Shown here: positions 31,564 through 42,840 of the stretch, piece by piece
Layout of the letters: every line of letters begins with the position of its first letter
Position numbering within the stretch: the stretch's first letter is position 1
Assembly: GCA_030568195.1 (NCBI GenBank)
Contig: JAJLTO010000010.1
Location: forward strand, 511,001 to 575,000
Source: Dipodascopsis uninucleata var. uninucleata
Taxonomy: Eukaryota > Ascomycota > Lipomycetes > Lipomycetales > Lipomycetaceae
Direction of reading: 5' to 3'
Length of the DNA stretch: 64,000 nucleotides
The notes under the pieces: model-generated
Told to the model about the DNA's origin: nothing
The model's database searches: none
Seen by the model: the letters and a program-made list of their open reading frames with translations, nothing else
Made by a program: the position numbers and the translations under genes

Positions 31564-32310
31564 TCAGGCCTTTATAGCCTTTTCTAGATCACTGTAGTTG
31601 GTAATAATTCCATAAAGTCGCTTAATCAGAAAGTTTACGGCATCCGTTATAGATTCTTCAGATGGTGTTCCACATGCATCTGCGACAAGCATGCAATCGT
31701 AGCCAATAAAGCTAGCATCTTGTAGCGATGACATCACACATCTGTCGGTGTTTACCCCAGCGAAAAGAAGGGTGGTAATATCCTTTGTTCGAAGAATTGT
31801 GTCAAGGTCATTATCCCAGAACGCACTCATCCTGTGCTTGTGAACGAAGATATCACCTTTTTCAATATTTAGTTCGTCGATAACCTTAGAGCCCCAGTCA
31901 CCTTTTACGAGAACTTGTCCTCGTCCAGGAACTTGCTGTTCCTCACAATAGCCGGGATGAGCAGCACCATATAGATCACTGCGGTCCATTACGCCTTGTG
32001 GAAGATTCAGACCGTCTCTTCGAAGACCCCAGTTAACCCAAACGACAGGCATTTTCGATTCTCTAGCTAACGCGGTGAGCTTATTAATTACTGGAATGCA
32101 TTCTGTGAGGCACGACGAGTCAAATCCTCGAGATCCAAACCATCCTTCCTTATGAAAGAAATCATTTTGCATGTCAATAACAATCAAAGCGGTCCTGGAG
32201 ACATCGAATTTGACAGGGTGTGGTTGTGCGTTTGCCTGAACGATTCTTGGAGGGGGCGGAGAACGGACGAAATTGATAACGCGCTGCTCGTTCTGTTCTT
32301 CAGCTGACAT
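31564..32310 (-). CDS. Isochorismatase-family cysteine hydrolase (RutB-like)
   Basis: Amidase-type hydrolase, 248 aa, intronless. Catalytic triad is visible: Asp46 (VIDMQNDFF), Lys158 (VHKHRMSAF) and Cys191 (GVNTDRCVMSS). A cis-peptide-type turn before the cysteine is as in the family. The 35-residue N-terminal arm (PPPPRIVQANAQPHPVKFD) and KGDWGSKVIDEL recall ureidoacrylate/biuret-type hydrolases more than nicotinamidases. The substrate is therefore likely an amide or ureido compound, though this is inference. The protein lacks a targeting signal and should be cytosolic. The gene is convergent with the CFEM gene, 260 bases away, with no functional link seen. Confidence 0.88.
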   Translation of the reverse strand: MSAEEQNEQRVINFVRSPPPPRIVQANAQPHPVKFDVSRTALIVIDMQNDFFHKEGWFGSRGFDSSCLTECIPVINKLTALARESKMPVVWVNWGLRRDGLNLPQGVMDRSDLYGAAHPGYCEEQQVPGRGQVLVKGDWGSKVIDELNIEKGDIFVHKHRMSAFWDNDLDTILRTKDITTLLFAGVNTDRCVMSSLQDASFIGYDCMLVADACGTPSEESITDAVNFLIKRLYGIITNYSDLEKAIKA

Positions 32311-32833
32311 TTTTGATTTCCTGGCGTGTCGACTATAAAATGCTTACAGATATGTGAGGCAGTTTATAAATATTTACGGGTTCGAATTGAGATTGTCCGG
32401 TGCTTATAAAATCTCTTGCTCCACCCGGATTAACATTTAGTCGTGTGCGTCGGCATCAATAGCAATCAGGTGTTATCGAGCCGCATGCGCGTTAAATGTC
32501 TGCGAAAAATTAAATACTTACAACCTTAAATTGGGAACAAGATATTTTCGTACGAGAGATTCAGGGTCAGCATAAATACTAGTCAAGCCGATTCGTGTTT
32601 TTATATATACTTATTTACTAGGTTACTAAATAAAGAGAGAGTACAGCATTAAAGAATCGTGATATTAGTATAATTACTTCGAATCATCTTGAAACTTCTT
32701 GATAATAAGTAGAATTGAACTAATTAGCCTTGAAATTGCTGTTCAAGTACTAGCTAACAAAGAATACAATATGCTATCAATGTAACAGAGTGTCGTTGGT
32801 GATACCGATCATTGAACTTGATAAATAATCTTT
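32311..32833. other. Spacer between isochorismatase gene and membrane protein gene
   Basis: AT-rich 523 bases comprising the isochorismatase promoter and the 3' flank of the next gene. No supported reading frame. Confidence 0.45.
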
Positions 32834-34864
32834 TCAATATAGAACGAAATCTTCAGTATGACCTGATACCTTGAAGATTGTGTAATTCGCTTGTTGACAA
32901 TAAATTGGATCCGGAATGGGTGGTACATAGTCGTCTGCTATAACTTCGAAACTGAATATATAAAAATCTGCTTCTTCAGCAGCAAAATAGCATCGCACGT
33001 TAATATCACCACTTTGTTCTACTAAGAAAGATACTTGATCTACATAGTTTTCGCCGTAAACCATCGAACTGTGGACATGACCCTGCCAGATAGTCTCTGT
33101 CGAGTTAGCCTTGATATGGCAGAAGTACGTGATCTCGGGTACTGACGGGGCACCTGATCGCGGCAGAAGCATATCAGATATTTGCAGAGTAAAGTTGTGG
33201 TTAGATAGTTCGGTTTCTACTGTAGTGACAATAGCTGTAGTAATGCCAGATTTAAACTGCTCTTCGGTCAAAGCATTAACAATCACGCCAGCGGCAGAAC
33301 CATCAGCAAAACGAGTCTGTTCTAAACTTCCATCATAAGCAACTTCAATGGTCCAATCATGAAGGTTCTCGAATAGTGGATCAGTAATAGTGTTTGTACT
33401 TGGAGTGCAAAGCAGTGATGACATATTCGGAGTACTGTACATGAACTCAATAGTATACTCTGGAGTCACATACGCGTCGCAAGAATTATCATATATCTCA
33501 TATATGATCACAGTATGAATAAAGATATCTGCCATAGTAGACTTTGCAAGAATGCTGATGGTAACATCGTAATCGGCATTCAGGTTGACTGACTGATATA
33601 GAGTATTCGTTGTATTAGTCGTAGCAGAATACAAGGTTGAATTTTTCCAGTCTAATGCTGTGATAGTATCTTGAGATGATTCCACAGTGATTGTAAGGTT
33701 CAAATTTGATTCTTTTTCCACGGAAGAATACACGGGAGCATCAGAAACTTGGTATATTGAATAAGTAACCTCAATAAAATAAGATCCCGTAGAATAAGTA
33801 TTCTTGGGAAGAATCTGTGTCAACGAAGACATATGAGTATTCGTGTAGTTGTACGCATGGCGCAGCACTGCGCCCATTGCAGTACCATCGCTCCAGGTAT
33901 TCATCTGAAATTCATCGGCTTCTAGTGACTGAACCCACGAGCTTAGATCAGTAAAGCGTGGGTCCCGAATTATATTAGTCGCAGGAACACAGAAGCTATC
34001 ACTCATAGTAGGAATCAGAGTGCTAGTAGTCTTAGCAACGTCGTAGCCTATGTCAGAACCGCATGATGTGTCTGATGTTGGAAACACGGTGATACTGTGG
34101 ATATATAAGATCGTAGATGATGATACTAGCGAAAGAGTAACAGTGACTTTACCAGTCTCAATAGGAACAATTGTGAAGCTGACAGTGCTTATAGTGTTGT
34201 TAGTGATATCAAAGCTGAAAGATTCACTATTCAGTGCACTGTGGTCTGCACTTGTTAAGCTACCAGTAATGAATACACCGTTGTCCACAGTGGAAGTCAA
34301 CATAACTGGTGTATACGAAAAGCGAACAGTATAATTTGTGCCCGCAACGAGATCTACAGGAACTTCTTCCTGTAGCTGAGATTGTATCTCGCTGGCTGTT
34401 TCATCCGTGTTCGAAATCAAGATACCAGCACCTGAATCATCGTCCCACTTTGTCATCTTCAGAGCAGTTTGAGAAATATTGAAAAATGAGCGACTCCACC
34501 CATCTGCATAGTTTTCGAAAGTTGGATTATATACATAGTTATGCTCCGGAATACAGAAGTATTGAGATTTAATTGTGGCTCCATTAGATCTTTTGTAAAT
34601 TTGTTTAACTAAATGCTCACTCGAGATGAAAGTGTACGTCGGACGAGCGTCACGGCCATTGTTCAAGATGATCGGACCACCCAGCTTTCTAGCGGTATAG
34701 AGCATGACAGCAATCACAGCTAGAGCAAGAGCGGCAACTCTAACAGTAAGCAAATTTCTTCTTTCCCCTCTTCTCTTGAGTAAGACTCTCTCTTCGTAGT
34801 CTGCTTCAAATAGAGAACCATTGGTAATCTTCCCTGAGGTGTGTAAATCCGTCAACGGCCACAT
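32834..34864 (-). CDS. Type II membrane protein with three tandem CBM-like repeats
   Basis: 676 aa, intronless. A 38-residue cytosolic head rich in Arg/Lys and Glu precedes one membrane segment (about 39-58), with the basic cluster on the N-terminal side, so the large part faces the ER/cell surface. Three repeats of about 190 residues follow, beginning at Cys104, Cys292 and Cys486. Each opens with a C-x-P-x-x-N pattern, then a DP/NP-x-F block, a tryptophan about eight residues on, and a W/F-x-DG-x-x-x-G block about 25 residues later. Many N-glycosylation sequons are present. The opening motif and beta-rich content recall CBM4/CBM9-like jelly-roll domains. There is no catalytic domain. A role in cell-wall glycan binding or assembly is inferred; the family is not recognised with certainty. 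Confidence 0.7.
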   Translation of the reverse strand: MWPLTDLHTSGKITNGSLFEADYEERVLLKRRGERRNLLTVRVAALALAVIAVMLYTARKLGGPIILNNGRDARPTYTFISSEHLVKQIYKRSNGATIKSQYFCIPEHNYVYNPTFENYADGWSRSFFNISQTALKMTKWDDDSGAGILISNTDETASEIQSQLQEEVPVDLVAGTNYTVRFSYTPVMLTSTVDNGVFITGSLTSADHSALNSESFSFDITNNTISTVSFTIVPIETGKVTVTLSLVSSSTILYIHSITVFPTSDTSCGSDIGYDVAKTTSTLIPTMSDSFCVPATNIIRDPRFTDLSSWVQSLEADEFQMNTWSDGTAMGAVLRHAYNYTNTHMSSLTQILPKNTYSTGSYFIEVTYSIYQVSDAPVYSSVEKESNLNLTITVESSQDTITALDWKNSTLYSATTNTTNTLYQSVNLNADYDVTISILAKSTMADIFIHTVIIYEIYDNSCDAYVTPEYTIEFMYSTPNMSSLLCTPSTNTITDPLFENLHDWTIEVAYDGSLEQTRFADGSAAGVIVNALTEEQFKSGITTAIVTTVETELSNHNFTLQISDMLLPRSGAPSVPEITYFCHIKANSTETIWQGHVHSSMVYGENYVDQVSFLVEQSGDINVRCYFAAEEADFYIFSFEVIADDYVPPIPDPIYCQQANYTIFKVSGHTEDFVLY

Positions 34865-36460
34865 TTTTGCAGTCAGATATCTTAATGTTAGCTATAAACG
34901 GCGTCTGACTTGATTAAAAATTGAACGGCTGGATTAGACCTTTTATAGACATGAAGGTATAGATATTAGAGACCATTAAAACTCCATGAGGTGAGAACAC
35001 GAGAACATGAAGAAGCATGAGAGAGAAAGTACGTCGCAAACTACAGAAACAGAAATAGAACATGCTATAGTAAGATACTATGAAACTAACGCGTAGCCGC
35101 ACTTGTAGAGACAAACTTTGCAAAAATAGCAACAAATTGGAATGCGGAGTACTTTTATGGAGGGCTCAGGACAATGTTACGTCATTTTCCTTTATTCGCC
35201 TCTCGTCGACTGGTAAGACTCGAGAGATTCATTTTTATGGGCGAATCTAACATAATCCCTGGGCCCTGACGAGCGGATCAGTATTCTTGGCTAGTGCTTA
35301 GCCCTTATGAATTTTAGTCAGGGTTCTCATACATCACCCTTGCAGAGCTATGCGGCATTAGTTATCCTTTGGCTAGCATGAGAGAAGTGAAACGTTATTT
35401 TATATAAAGTTATATCCAGCAACGTTAGGGTTATTAATTAAACGTTAAAAGAGAAAGGTTTTTAGTACTCTCATCAGCTTTAGTCTCACTTTCTTCAAAT
35501 CCACAGAATACTTGATGTCTTTAGCCATTAGATTGAGAATGAAGATCAATTTCTATAGAGCTATGCCCTTCACTTTTAATCATATGACAAGCATGATGAG
35601 TGAGATATGATGAGATTGGAGTGCATCAAAACTATTATCAAGGGGTTAAATAGCCCCTGGTACGTTTATACTACTCGAAACTGCTTGTTATTTAACTTCG
35701 CAAGCAATGGTAACAGGTATTTTATTACTGTCACAAACTGTAATAGTCGTCACTAATTAAGAACCCAGTTTGCCTTCTAACGTATATATTAAAAGCAGCC
35801 TAAATTGAGTAATGAATCTCTGGCGCTAGTGGTTGAAAGTGATACATGAAGAATCACAACTGATAGTTTCTAGGAATACAAAACCGTATTTCGTTCCATC
35901 GCGTGCTATTATAGAAGATATGATGTAAGACAGGATATTAAGTACCTCTACACTATACGTCCTTACAATAATGCCATAACTAATCTATACATATCTATGA
36001 TGTAATACACATCTCGTCGAGTTTATATCGCCTTTCACAGATGTGCCTATATATTTACGTTCGATAGCTGCAACCGCATACTCGCATTAAAACTTATTTC
36101 TTTCTCTTCGATAGCTCCAATAATACACCAATAACCCATAAAAATTACACCATGCCGAATATCATTCATATCTGAGTATCGACATGTGTGCATATCTGTT
36201 ACTATACTTCCTTCTTTGACTATCTCATTTAGAGCTTGACATTAATTGACTAGTTTACGTTGAGTAGCTAACGTGCTGTTTGAATGATACCTAAGAGACA
36301 CCGTAATACAGGACCTGATTTTACAAACCCACTCATGATAAAACGTCTGGTCCAATCGTACTTTCGTTCATATTATCCTTGAGGAAATATTTAATATTAG
36401 CATTGCATTCAGGTATGTAACCCATGACTAAAGAGTGGGAATAAAGTGAGGCTTTTGTTA
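34865..36460. other. AT-rich spacer upstream of the repeat protein
   Basis: This 1.6 kb stretch includes the promoter of the minus-strand gene at 34864. Reading frames reach about 75 codons without motifs. I see no RNA gene. Confidence 0.5.
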
Positions 36461-36999
36461 CTAGTGTTTACGCTTTAATGAAATAGCCATTACTATAAGG
36501 GTTGTTTTCAGGGCCTCGTGGCGTAACTGAACAGTCATCAATGGCGAGCAAGGGTCTAAGCAGTTTCTAGTGGTACATTGCACGAAGAGTGTGAAAGAAC
36601 AAGTAGCAGGACAATTATGGTTAGTAATGTCGAGATATAACCAGAGATGATCTTTATCGGATACTAAGCATTTGGTTGCTAACAGGTGAATTATTTCTGG
36701 ATAAAATTGAATGCGCTCTAGTTCATTCCGCAATGGCATGAGTTCGCATATTTGGTATTGCAACAGTGCCTCTTGACTAGAATTGATTAGCTATCGTGCA
36801 GAGCTTGAGTAATTTCCTTAGCATGTTTAGATCTTTGGCTTAGGGTATACTTATGCTTAATGTAATAGCATGTGGTAGTAGCTCTATCGTGCTTGGCTTC
36901 TGCCTTTTCATTAGCTGCTTCGCGACAACCAAAATTGAAGTCTCTCACCGGTATCTGGATTCTGGGGATCCTACAAGAGAAACTGTGCTCAGCTAAGCT
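36461..36999 (-). pseudogene. Decayed coding tract of unrecognised family
   Basis: Two long open stretches follow each other on the minus strand with coding-like composition (for example EKAEAKHDRATTTCYY in the upstream part and NELERIQFYPEIIHLLATK in the downstream part) but in different frames and without a usable start. At least one break separates them. No domain is recognised, so it could be an old host gene or an element remnant. Flanking DNA is ordinary AT-rich spacer. Confidence 0.35.
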
Positions 37000-37203
37000 T
37001 TATTTTCAACGAAGATAGCAGCTAGATATTGACTGATACTTTAAAAATGTCCCTCGCGCCGATGAAGATGGTCAATGCCGGCCAACTACGACTGTGGCCT
37101 GAGCCACATGCTCATATTTTACACTTGTGCTTCGCTATCTGTCCCTCTATGTATGCAGAGTTCCATACGTGACCCATGGAGCTTCAGTAATAATCTACCC
37201 CCC

Positions 37204-37210
37204 TATAAAT
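37204..37210 (+). promoter_or_regulatory. TATA box of the Vps62-like gene
   Basis: TATAAAT 111 bases upstream of the ATG at 37315, in a locally C-rich context. Confidence 0.4.
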
Positions 37211-37314
37211 TGAAGTCCTTCGCCTCAATTACGAGACGCTCTTGCTTGATAGGTAAGCAGCGCCTATATGAATTCTTGTTATCACAGTGAAGTGCTATTC
37301 CGGTGCTATAACAA

Positions 37315-38490
37315 ATGCACAAATCGGTATTTTTGAACTCTTTGATCTTTGCTATTGCTTCTGCTGCTGCAGTTAGTGCGCAATGCTCTGCACTGCCTGA
37401 CTATGCCCTGGTTTATGCCCCTTACTCGTACTTGCTCTCTACAGAGGCGTACTTCCAGAGCGATATTGCCACCCATATGAAATATGTCGTTCCAGAAGAT
37501 AGCAGCGGCAATGTTTTGGCCACTTCAGTTACTGTTAATGATGTCTCGCAGTACAATTCCGACGTTTACTTGACATCTACCAGTAATGTAAATAGTAACC
37601 CAGGCTGGCTCTACTCTTCGTACGGGATTCCTGACTCCAGCGGTTACTCTAAGGCACCAGCCACTATTATCGCCGTTCCAAAGGATAATGATATCGTCGA
37701 TATCTTTTACTTTTACTTTTATTCTTTCAATCGTGGAAATTAGTAAGTTATCCATATATATTTTGTTTGGGAACATCCAAATTTCTTAGCCGGCATGACG
37801 TTCCTTACACATCCTTATTTTTGATAGCGTTCTAGACCTTATCTGGGGAGACCATGTGGGTGACTGGGAACACTCAATGATTCGATTTACCTCTGGAACG
37901 CCAACTTATATCTATTTGTCTGAGCATGACAGTGGTGCGGCATACGACTGGTCTGCCATGAATATTACTGACGGCCGTCCTAACATCTACATTGCAAATG
38001 GAACTCACGCTGTCTATGCTACTGTCGGAAAACAGGACTATGAGCACACTCTAGGAATCTTGACGGACGTTACTGATCCTGGCATTCTATGGGACGTTAC
38101 CCTCAATTACCGTGGATTCTTCTATGATAACTCTACAGGAATATTCTCATGTGCCACAGGCGCTGATATTGGTGGAAATGAACAGGTTGACGAAGGTGTA
38201 TCTTGGCTATCATTCTCTGGACTATGGGGAGACGAGCAATACGCTCTTGACGACATTGAAGAAGAGCAATACTGTATTAGTTCCGAATGTCATTACGTTA
38301 CTGGACCTACTGGTAAGTGAATTTATAATAATTTACTACTATTTTATTATTATTTTATTACTATCATAGTGGTTTTTGAACAAAGTTTGTCTAACAACAC
38401 CAATAAATATTAGGACCTGCTTTCAAGAATCTTGGCCGCAACGCAGTCTGTGAAGACGAGACTGATTGTACTATCAATTCTAGCCTTTAA
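37315..38490 (+). CDS. Vps62-like secreted protein, three exons
   Basis: 329 aa from exons 37315-37742, 37828-38312 and 38414-38490. The introns are 85 and 101 nt, with GTAAGT donors and a CTAAC branch in the second. The N-terminus is a signal peptide (about 1-22, cut near SAQC). Exon junctions rebuild [26 protein letters not shown] and GPTGPAFKNLGRNAVC, both hallmarks of the fungal Vps62 family (DUF946-like), along with FYFYFYS and the ESEHD-equivalent LSEHDSGAAYDW. Yeast Vps62 is linked to cytoplasm-to-vacuole traffic, but the biochemical role of this family is unknown. Proteins with a signal peptide, as here, are common in filamentous ascomycetes and often secreted. Start is the only ATG before the signal peptide. 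Confidence 0.88.
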
Positions 38491-39886
38491 TGGTACGTCT
38501 AGGTTGTGGAAGATAATAGTCTGTCATTTTAAATATAGAAAAGGAATTTTCTTTTCCAAAATCGTCCTATATCATTTATTGCTGCAAGATCAGTAGCGAC
38601 CATTAACTATTCAGTAAATAATGTTTCTTGTAAGCTTGTATTCACTCTTGCAGAGACAACTAGACGTCATAAATATGCGTTCTATTGTAGAAATAATAAT
38701 GCCTGTCACACTGAACGGAATGCATAAAATTAGCCGCTGAATAGTATGATGGATTGTGCAGTGTTTTAGTCAAATCATATAACTGATCTATTATTATCTT
38801 CACGAAGCTCTTGCTAATAACTGGTACAATCAAGCAAAGAACATATAGTAATGCTGGGAACCTACTTTAAGTTGCAGTGGAGATTGTAAGAGATGTTACA
38901 AAACTTCAAGCTTTCAAATCTCAAATATATATATATATATATATATATCTATTAACTTCAGACTAAGGTTCGTCTTCCTCGTAGAGCTTACTGTATATTC
39001 TAAGTTTGTAAGCGACATTCAATTAATTATTTACTTTCGACATAATTTATCTACTCATACGTATAATTCGCTACATGCTTCTTGTTTCACCATTGATCGT
39101 TTAGTTGTCTATACGGTGAGCAATGTGCTGCCATGACACGACTTGGATTTAGCTAACAGCCGCTCCTAAGGATAAAATTTAGGTGTTATCAAATTCGCAT
39201 TATGCCTATTTCGAATAATATACCGTTGTTCATGAGCGGAAGCCATTGCGTAGCATTTATAGCTTAGCAGAACAGACTTCAATATGAACTAGAAAGTCAA
39301 TCGAAATTATTGTCCGTTATTCTGTAGAGCTTATCCCCTCTAGAGCACTGAAGAAAATATAAGCTAATAATAAGAGTTTTTTCTCTCATAACAAACTCCT
39401 TTGGAGTATTTTCGGCTTAGCAAGCTGTCATGCTACTTTCAACAGGAATTGTTTCTCATGGAGCTCTTCTCCTATTCTTGTTATATATTTATATCTTTTA
39501 GTTTCATATGATCTCCACAGGGATAGACTTTTTACTCCGAGAGGACTTCGAGAATCTATAGTAACATCGGATATTTTGTTTCAATACCAAGTAACTCAAT
39601 CCTGATAAGCGTTTAGTACTTTTAGAGATATTTTGGTGAAATAGTCATGAGAGCAGTAGTCTTAAAAACTACTATATTTAAACATATATAACGTATCGGA
39701 TAAGTTCACACTAAGAAGATTTTATAGGAAATGTTATGGACAGTTTCTTACTATCAGATTTACGTGCAACGCTTGCTACTTAAGCAGCTCAGTCTGTGCC
39801 ATATGCCATACTTTTAACATTTTGTTATGGTTGAAATTATCTACCTGCGAGATACAACCATCAGTTTTAATCCGTAACCGAGTAGT
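38491..39886. other. AT-rich spacer with a dinucleotide repeat
   Basis: This 1.4 kb stretch is very AT-rich and holds one AT microsatellite (listed separately). No supported reading frame is seen between the convergent Vps62-like and glutathione transferase genes. Confidence 0.5.
38925..38948. repeat. AT dinucleotide microsatellite
   Basis: About twelve uninterrupted AT units in a spacer. Length is likely polymorphic between strains. Confidence 0.95.
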
Positions 39887-40981
39887 TTATGGCCTCTCTG
39901 GAATCATAGGAAGAGGTCCTGCAGGAACAGGAATATCTTCTCTCAGACCGTTGTATCCCTTTTTGAGCTGCTCAAAGAAAGTAGTGACCTTGAATATATC
40001 AGGGAAGTCGTAGTATAAATGGAGATACCATTTCTGCAAATTTGGATATTCATAACGAATCATGCGAATATTGCATCTGAATAGTGTGAAATATGCGACG
40101 TCAAATCGAGCAATTGTTGGATACAAACGGATATCAACCTCGGTCATCTTAGAGCCCATGATAAACTCACGACCATCAGATAGAATCTTCTCAAGACGAT
40201 CCAGCGATTCAAATAAAGGGAAGACGTTTTCATTATCTGAAATATAGCTTTGTTAGGAATACATACTATGCAAAACCACACCAAAGTACTTACAAGCATC
40301 TTGAGTAGCTGCAAATCCGGTCTTATAAACACCATTGTTGACAGTATTATAAATCCAGTCATTAATTTCGTCAATTTCAGACCTAAGTTCTTTTGGATAT
40401 ACATCAATCTCCGCCTTTTCTTTTGTTAAGAGATGGTTGAATGCCGTATTGAAGATTCGGATTATTTCACTCGACTCATTGTTCACAATACTATGTGCAG
40501 TTGTAGTTAGATTAACTTCAGCCAATTGCATCATTAAACCACTATGTACTCACGTCTCGTATTTGCGATCCCAAAGCATAGGAACAGTAAATCGCTTACT
40601 GTAATTAGGATCAGCCTTGAAATAAAACTCCCGCAAATATTTGAAACCATAGTAAGGATCCTTGTCTACAGAATTGTCAACTGCCTCGAAGAACCATCCT
40701 TTCGGTCCCAATACCCAATGGAGCCAAATAACCTCAATAAAGTCTTCTAGACCTTTAAGCTTGACCATCAAAAGCGCTCTATGAGCCCAAGGGCACGTAG
40801 CACAAACATAGAGTACATATCTGCCTTTCTCAGGCAAGAACTTAGTATCGTCTTTAGAGATCACGTCTCTGAAAGCTGAGGCCTGACGATGAAATCTTCC
40901 GTCCTTGTCTGCCTGATTTCCTCTCTGGTCAGCGTCGATGCCAGGGCCGTTAATAGTTATATCGGTTGGAAGACCAGACAT
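39887..40981 (-). CDS. Glutathione transferase, Ecm4/Xi-class (glutathionyl-hydroquinone reductase), three exons
   Basis: 324 aa from exons 40981-40554, 40490-40294 and 40236-39887 (introns 63 and 57 nt). The catalytic motif CPWAHR has Cys63; Xi-class enzymes use it to reduce glutathionyl-hydroquinones. The GSH-site block RKYETIVNNESSEIIR, rebuilt across the first junction, is a class hallmark. The C-terminal helical domain has TQDAYNENVFPLFESLDRLE, MTEVDIRLYPTIARFD, and ends PEIPER-like. There is no targeting signal, so a cytosolic place is likely. The in-frame TTG two codons upstream is ignored in favour of the ATG at 40981. Yeast homologue Ecm4/Gto2 is nonessential and stress-related; the exact symbol cannot be fixed without a phylogeny. 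Confidence 0.92.
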
Positions 40982-41633
40982 ATCCAATTGACACTTTTGT
41001 GGTGTAGATACTTGCGTAAACAGCTATTTCTTGTAAAAGAGAAAGTTATAATTAATATTATGTGGTAAATTTATGTACGAAAATGATCTTCTTTCTAGTT
41101 TGCAAATCTATAATATGACGTGCGCATTATATAACATCTCTCATAAGATTTCGATTTATAAGTATTATAAATGCAATTTTATTATTGTAGTTACGTAGAG
41201 ATATCACGTGAATTTAACAACGTAAGACATACAACTAAATATTATATTTCAGTTGCGGCCATACCAAGAAGAAAACACAGTTCCCCGTCCGATCAACACC
41301 AGTTAAGCTTCTTTGGGCCTACTCAGTACTGCGGTGGGAGACCACGCTGGAATCGTAGGTGCTGCAATTCTTATATTTTTTTTTAAATTTCTCGTCTCCG
41401 TCTTTGAAATAGATGGTCTAGATATAATAAATATACTGATATAACAGAATGAAGGCGCCCGTCGTAGGACGTGATTTATGTTTGGTTAGCATCAATTTTT
41501 GAGCCTGCGGACCTGATGTTTTACTATCGTTGACAGAATTGGTGATGCCTCTGATTTAGGGTTTGTAGATATACTGGATGAAATTGTTGGGAGGTAAGTA
41601 TCATCTTCGGGCAACCGTGGAAGAACAGTAAGT
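40982..41633. other. Divergent promoter between glutathione transferase and aldo/keto reductase
   Basis: 652 AT-rich bases between two outward genes, both redox enzymes. No supported reading frame; no clear stress element could be fixed by eye. Confidence 0.4.
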
Positions 41634-42840
41634 ATGGCCAACATAGTCACTGGACCCAGGAAACGACTGAGATGTATTCTAATTCTACTTCCGATATTCG
41701 GAATCCTAGTTGGCCTCTATCTGACACATAAAAGAGACGAAGAACGAACATTGCATAATAAGGGGGACTTGGTACGAATAAAAGTTAGACCTAATTATGA
41801 CAAGGAAGACGACATCAAACCTAAGTCAAATTTACTGCAGGGCGCAAATCAGCTCCTGAGTCTACAGTCTAGAATACGACTGTCATCTGGTTATAGCATG
41901 CCAATACTTGGTTTTGGAGTATATATGGCATACGGAGAAGATGTCGTAAATTCAGTTCACCATGCTCTGAAAACTGGATACAGGCTAATCGGTGAGTTTA
42001 CTCAATTGTCTAGATCGCTATCCTTGAGCTCTTCTGACAGATATTTCGTTTACCTACAGATTCAGCAGCACTATATAGGAATGAGCGTGAAGCTGGACTT
42101 GGTATTAAAAATTGGCTGAGAGAGACGGCGGAAGCAAGGCGTGAAGATATCTTCTATACGAGCAAGATTTGGGACTCAGATCAGGGCTACAGCAGCACCA
42201 AGAAAGCTATAGAACGCTCTTTAAGCGAATGCGATCTAGGATATATCGACCTTTATTTAATTCATTCACCTTATCCTGGACGAAAACTTCGTTTGGAGAC
42301 GTGGAAAGCTATGGAGGAAGCCGTCGCAGAGGGGAAAGTAAGATCAATTGGCGTGTCTAACTACGGTGTCAAGCATCTTGAGGAGCTGGCTAGGGTAGCG
42401 AAGATTCTTCCTGCGGTCAATCAAATAGAAGCGCATCCCTTTATTTCTAGAATAGAGATCATTGAATATTGTCAGAAGCATAATATTACTGTGGAAGCAT
42501 TCTGTCCTATTACGCGCGGCCAGAAATTCAGTGATCCTCGAGTACAGTCTCTGGCCGCAAAACATGACAAGACACCTGCACAAGTTATGCTGAGATGGAG
42601 CATCCAAAAGGTATTGTTTGTACTTATGATTTTTCTTCTTCTATTGATCATAAAAACTTTCTAACAGCCTATTATTTTGCTATTTACCAGGGAATGGTAC
42701 CTCTACCCAAAAGTATCAGAGATGAAAGAATCGAGGAGAACTCAAGAATTTTCGATTTCAAGTTAGACGACGATGACATGGCTACTTTAACAACAGATGA
42801 GTATTATGTAGTTGATTGGGATCCAACAACTTCTATGTAA
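41634..42840 (+). CDS. Aldo/keto reductase with N-terminal membrane anchor, three exons
   Basis: NAD(P)H-dependent carbonyl reductase of the AKR superfamily, 352 aa. Exons 41634-41991, 42060-42610, 42691-42840; introns 68 and 80 nt. The tetrad is Asp120, Tyr125 (DSAALYRNE, rebuilt across the first junction), Lys155 and His188 (LIHSPYPG). GVSNYGVKHLEEL and KGMVPLPKSIRDERIEEN complete the barrel and coenzyme site. Unlike typical 280-320-aa yeast relatives, it has an extra 80 residues at the N-terminus, with a hydrophobic segment (about 13-30) flanked by basic residues, which should anchor it in a membrane. The orientation of the catalytic domain is unknown. The physiological carbonyl substrate is unknown. 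Confidence 0.9.

Noticed and set aside
38925-38948. AT repeat as a replication origin or telomere-like sequence
   Set aside because: A simple dinucleotide run without an ARS-like context or telomeric repeat.
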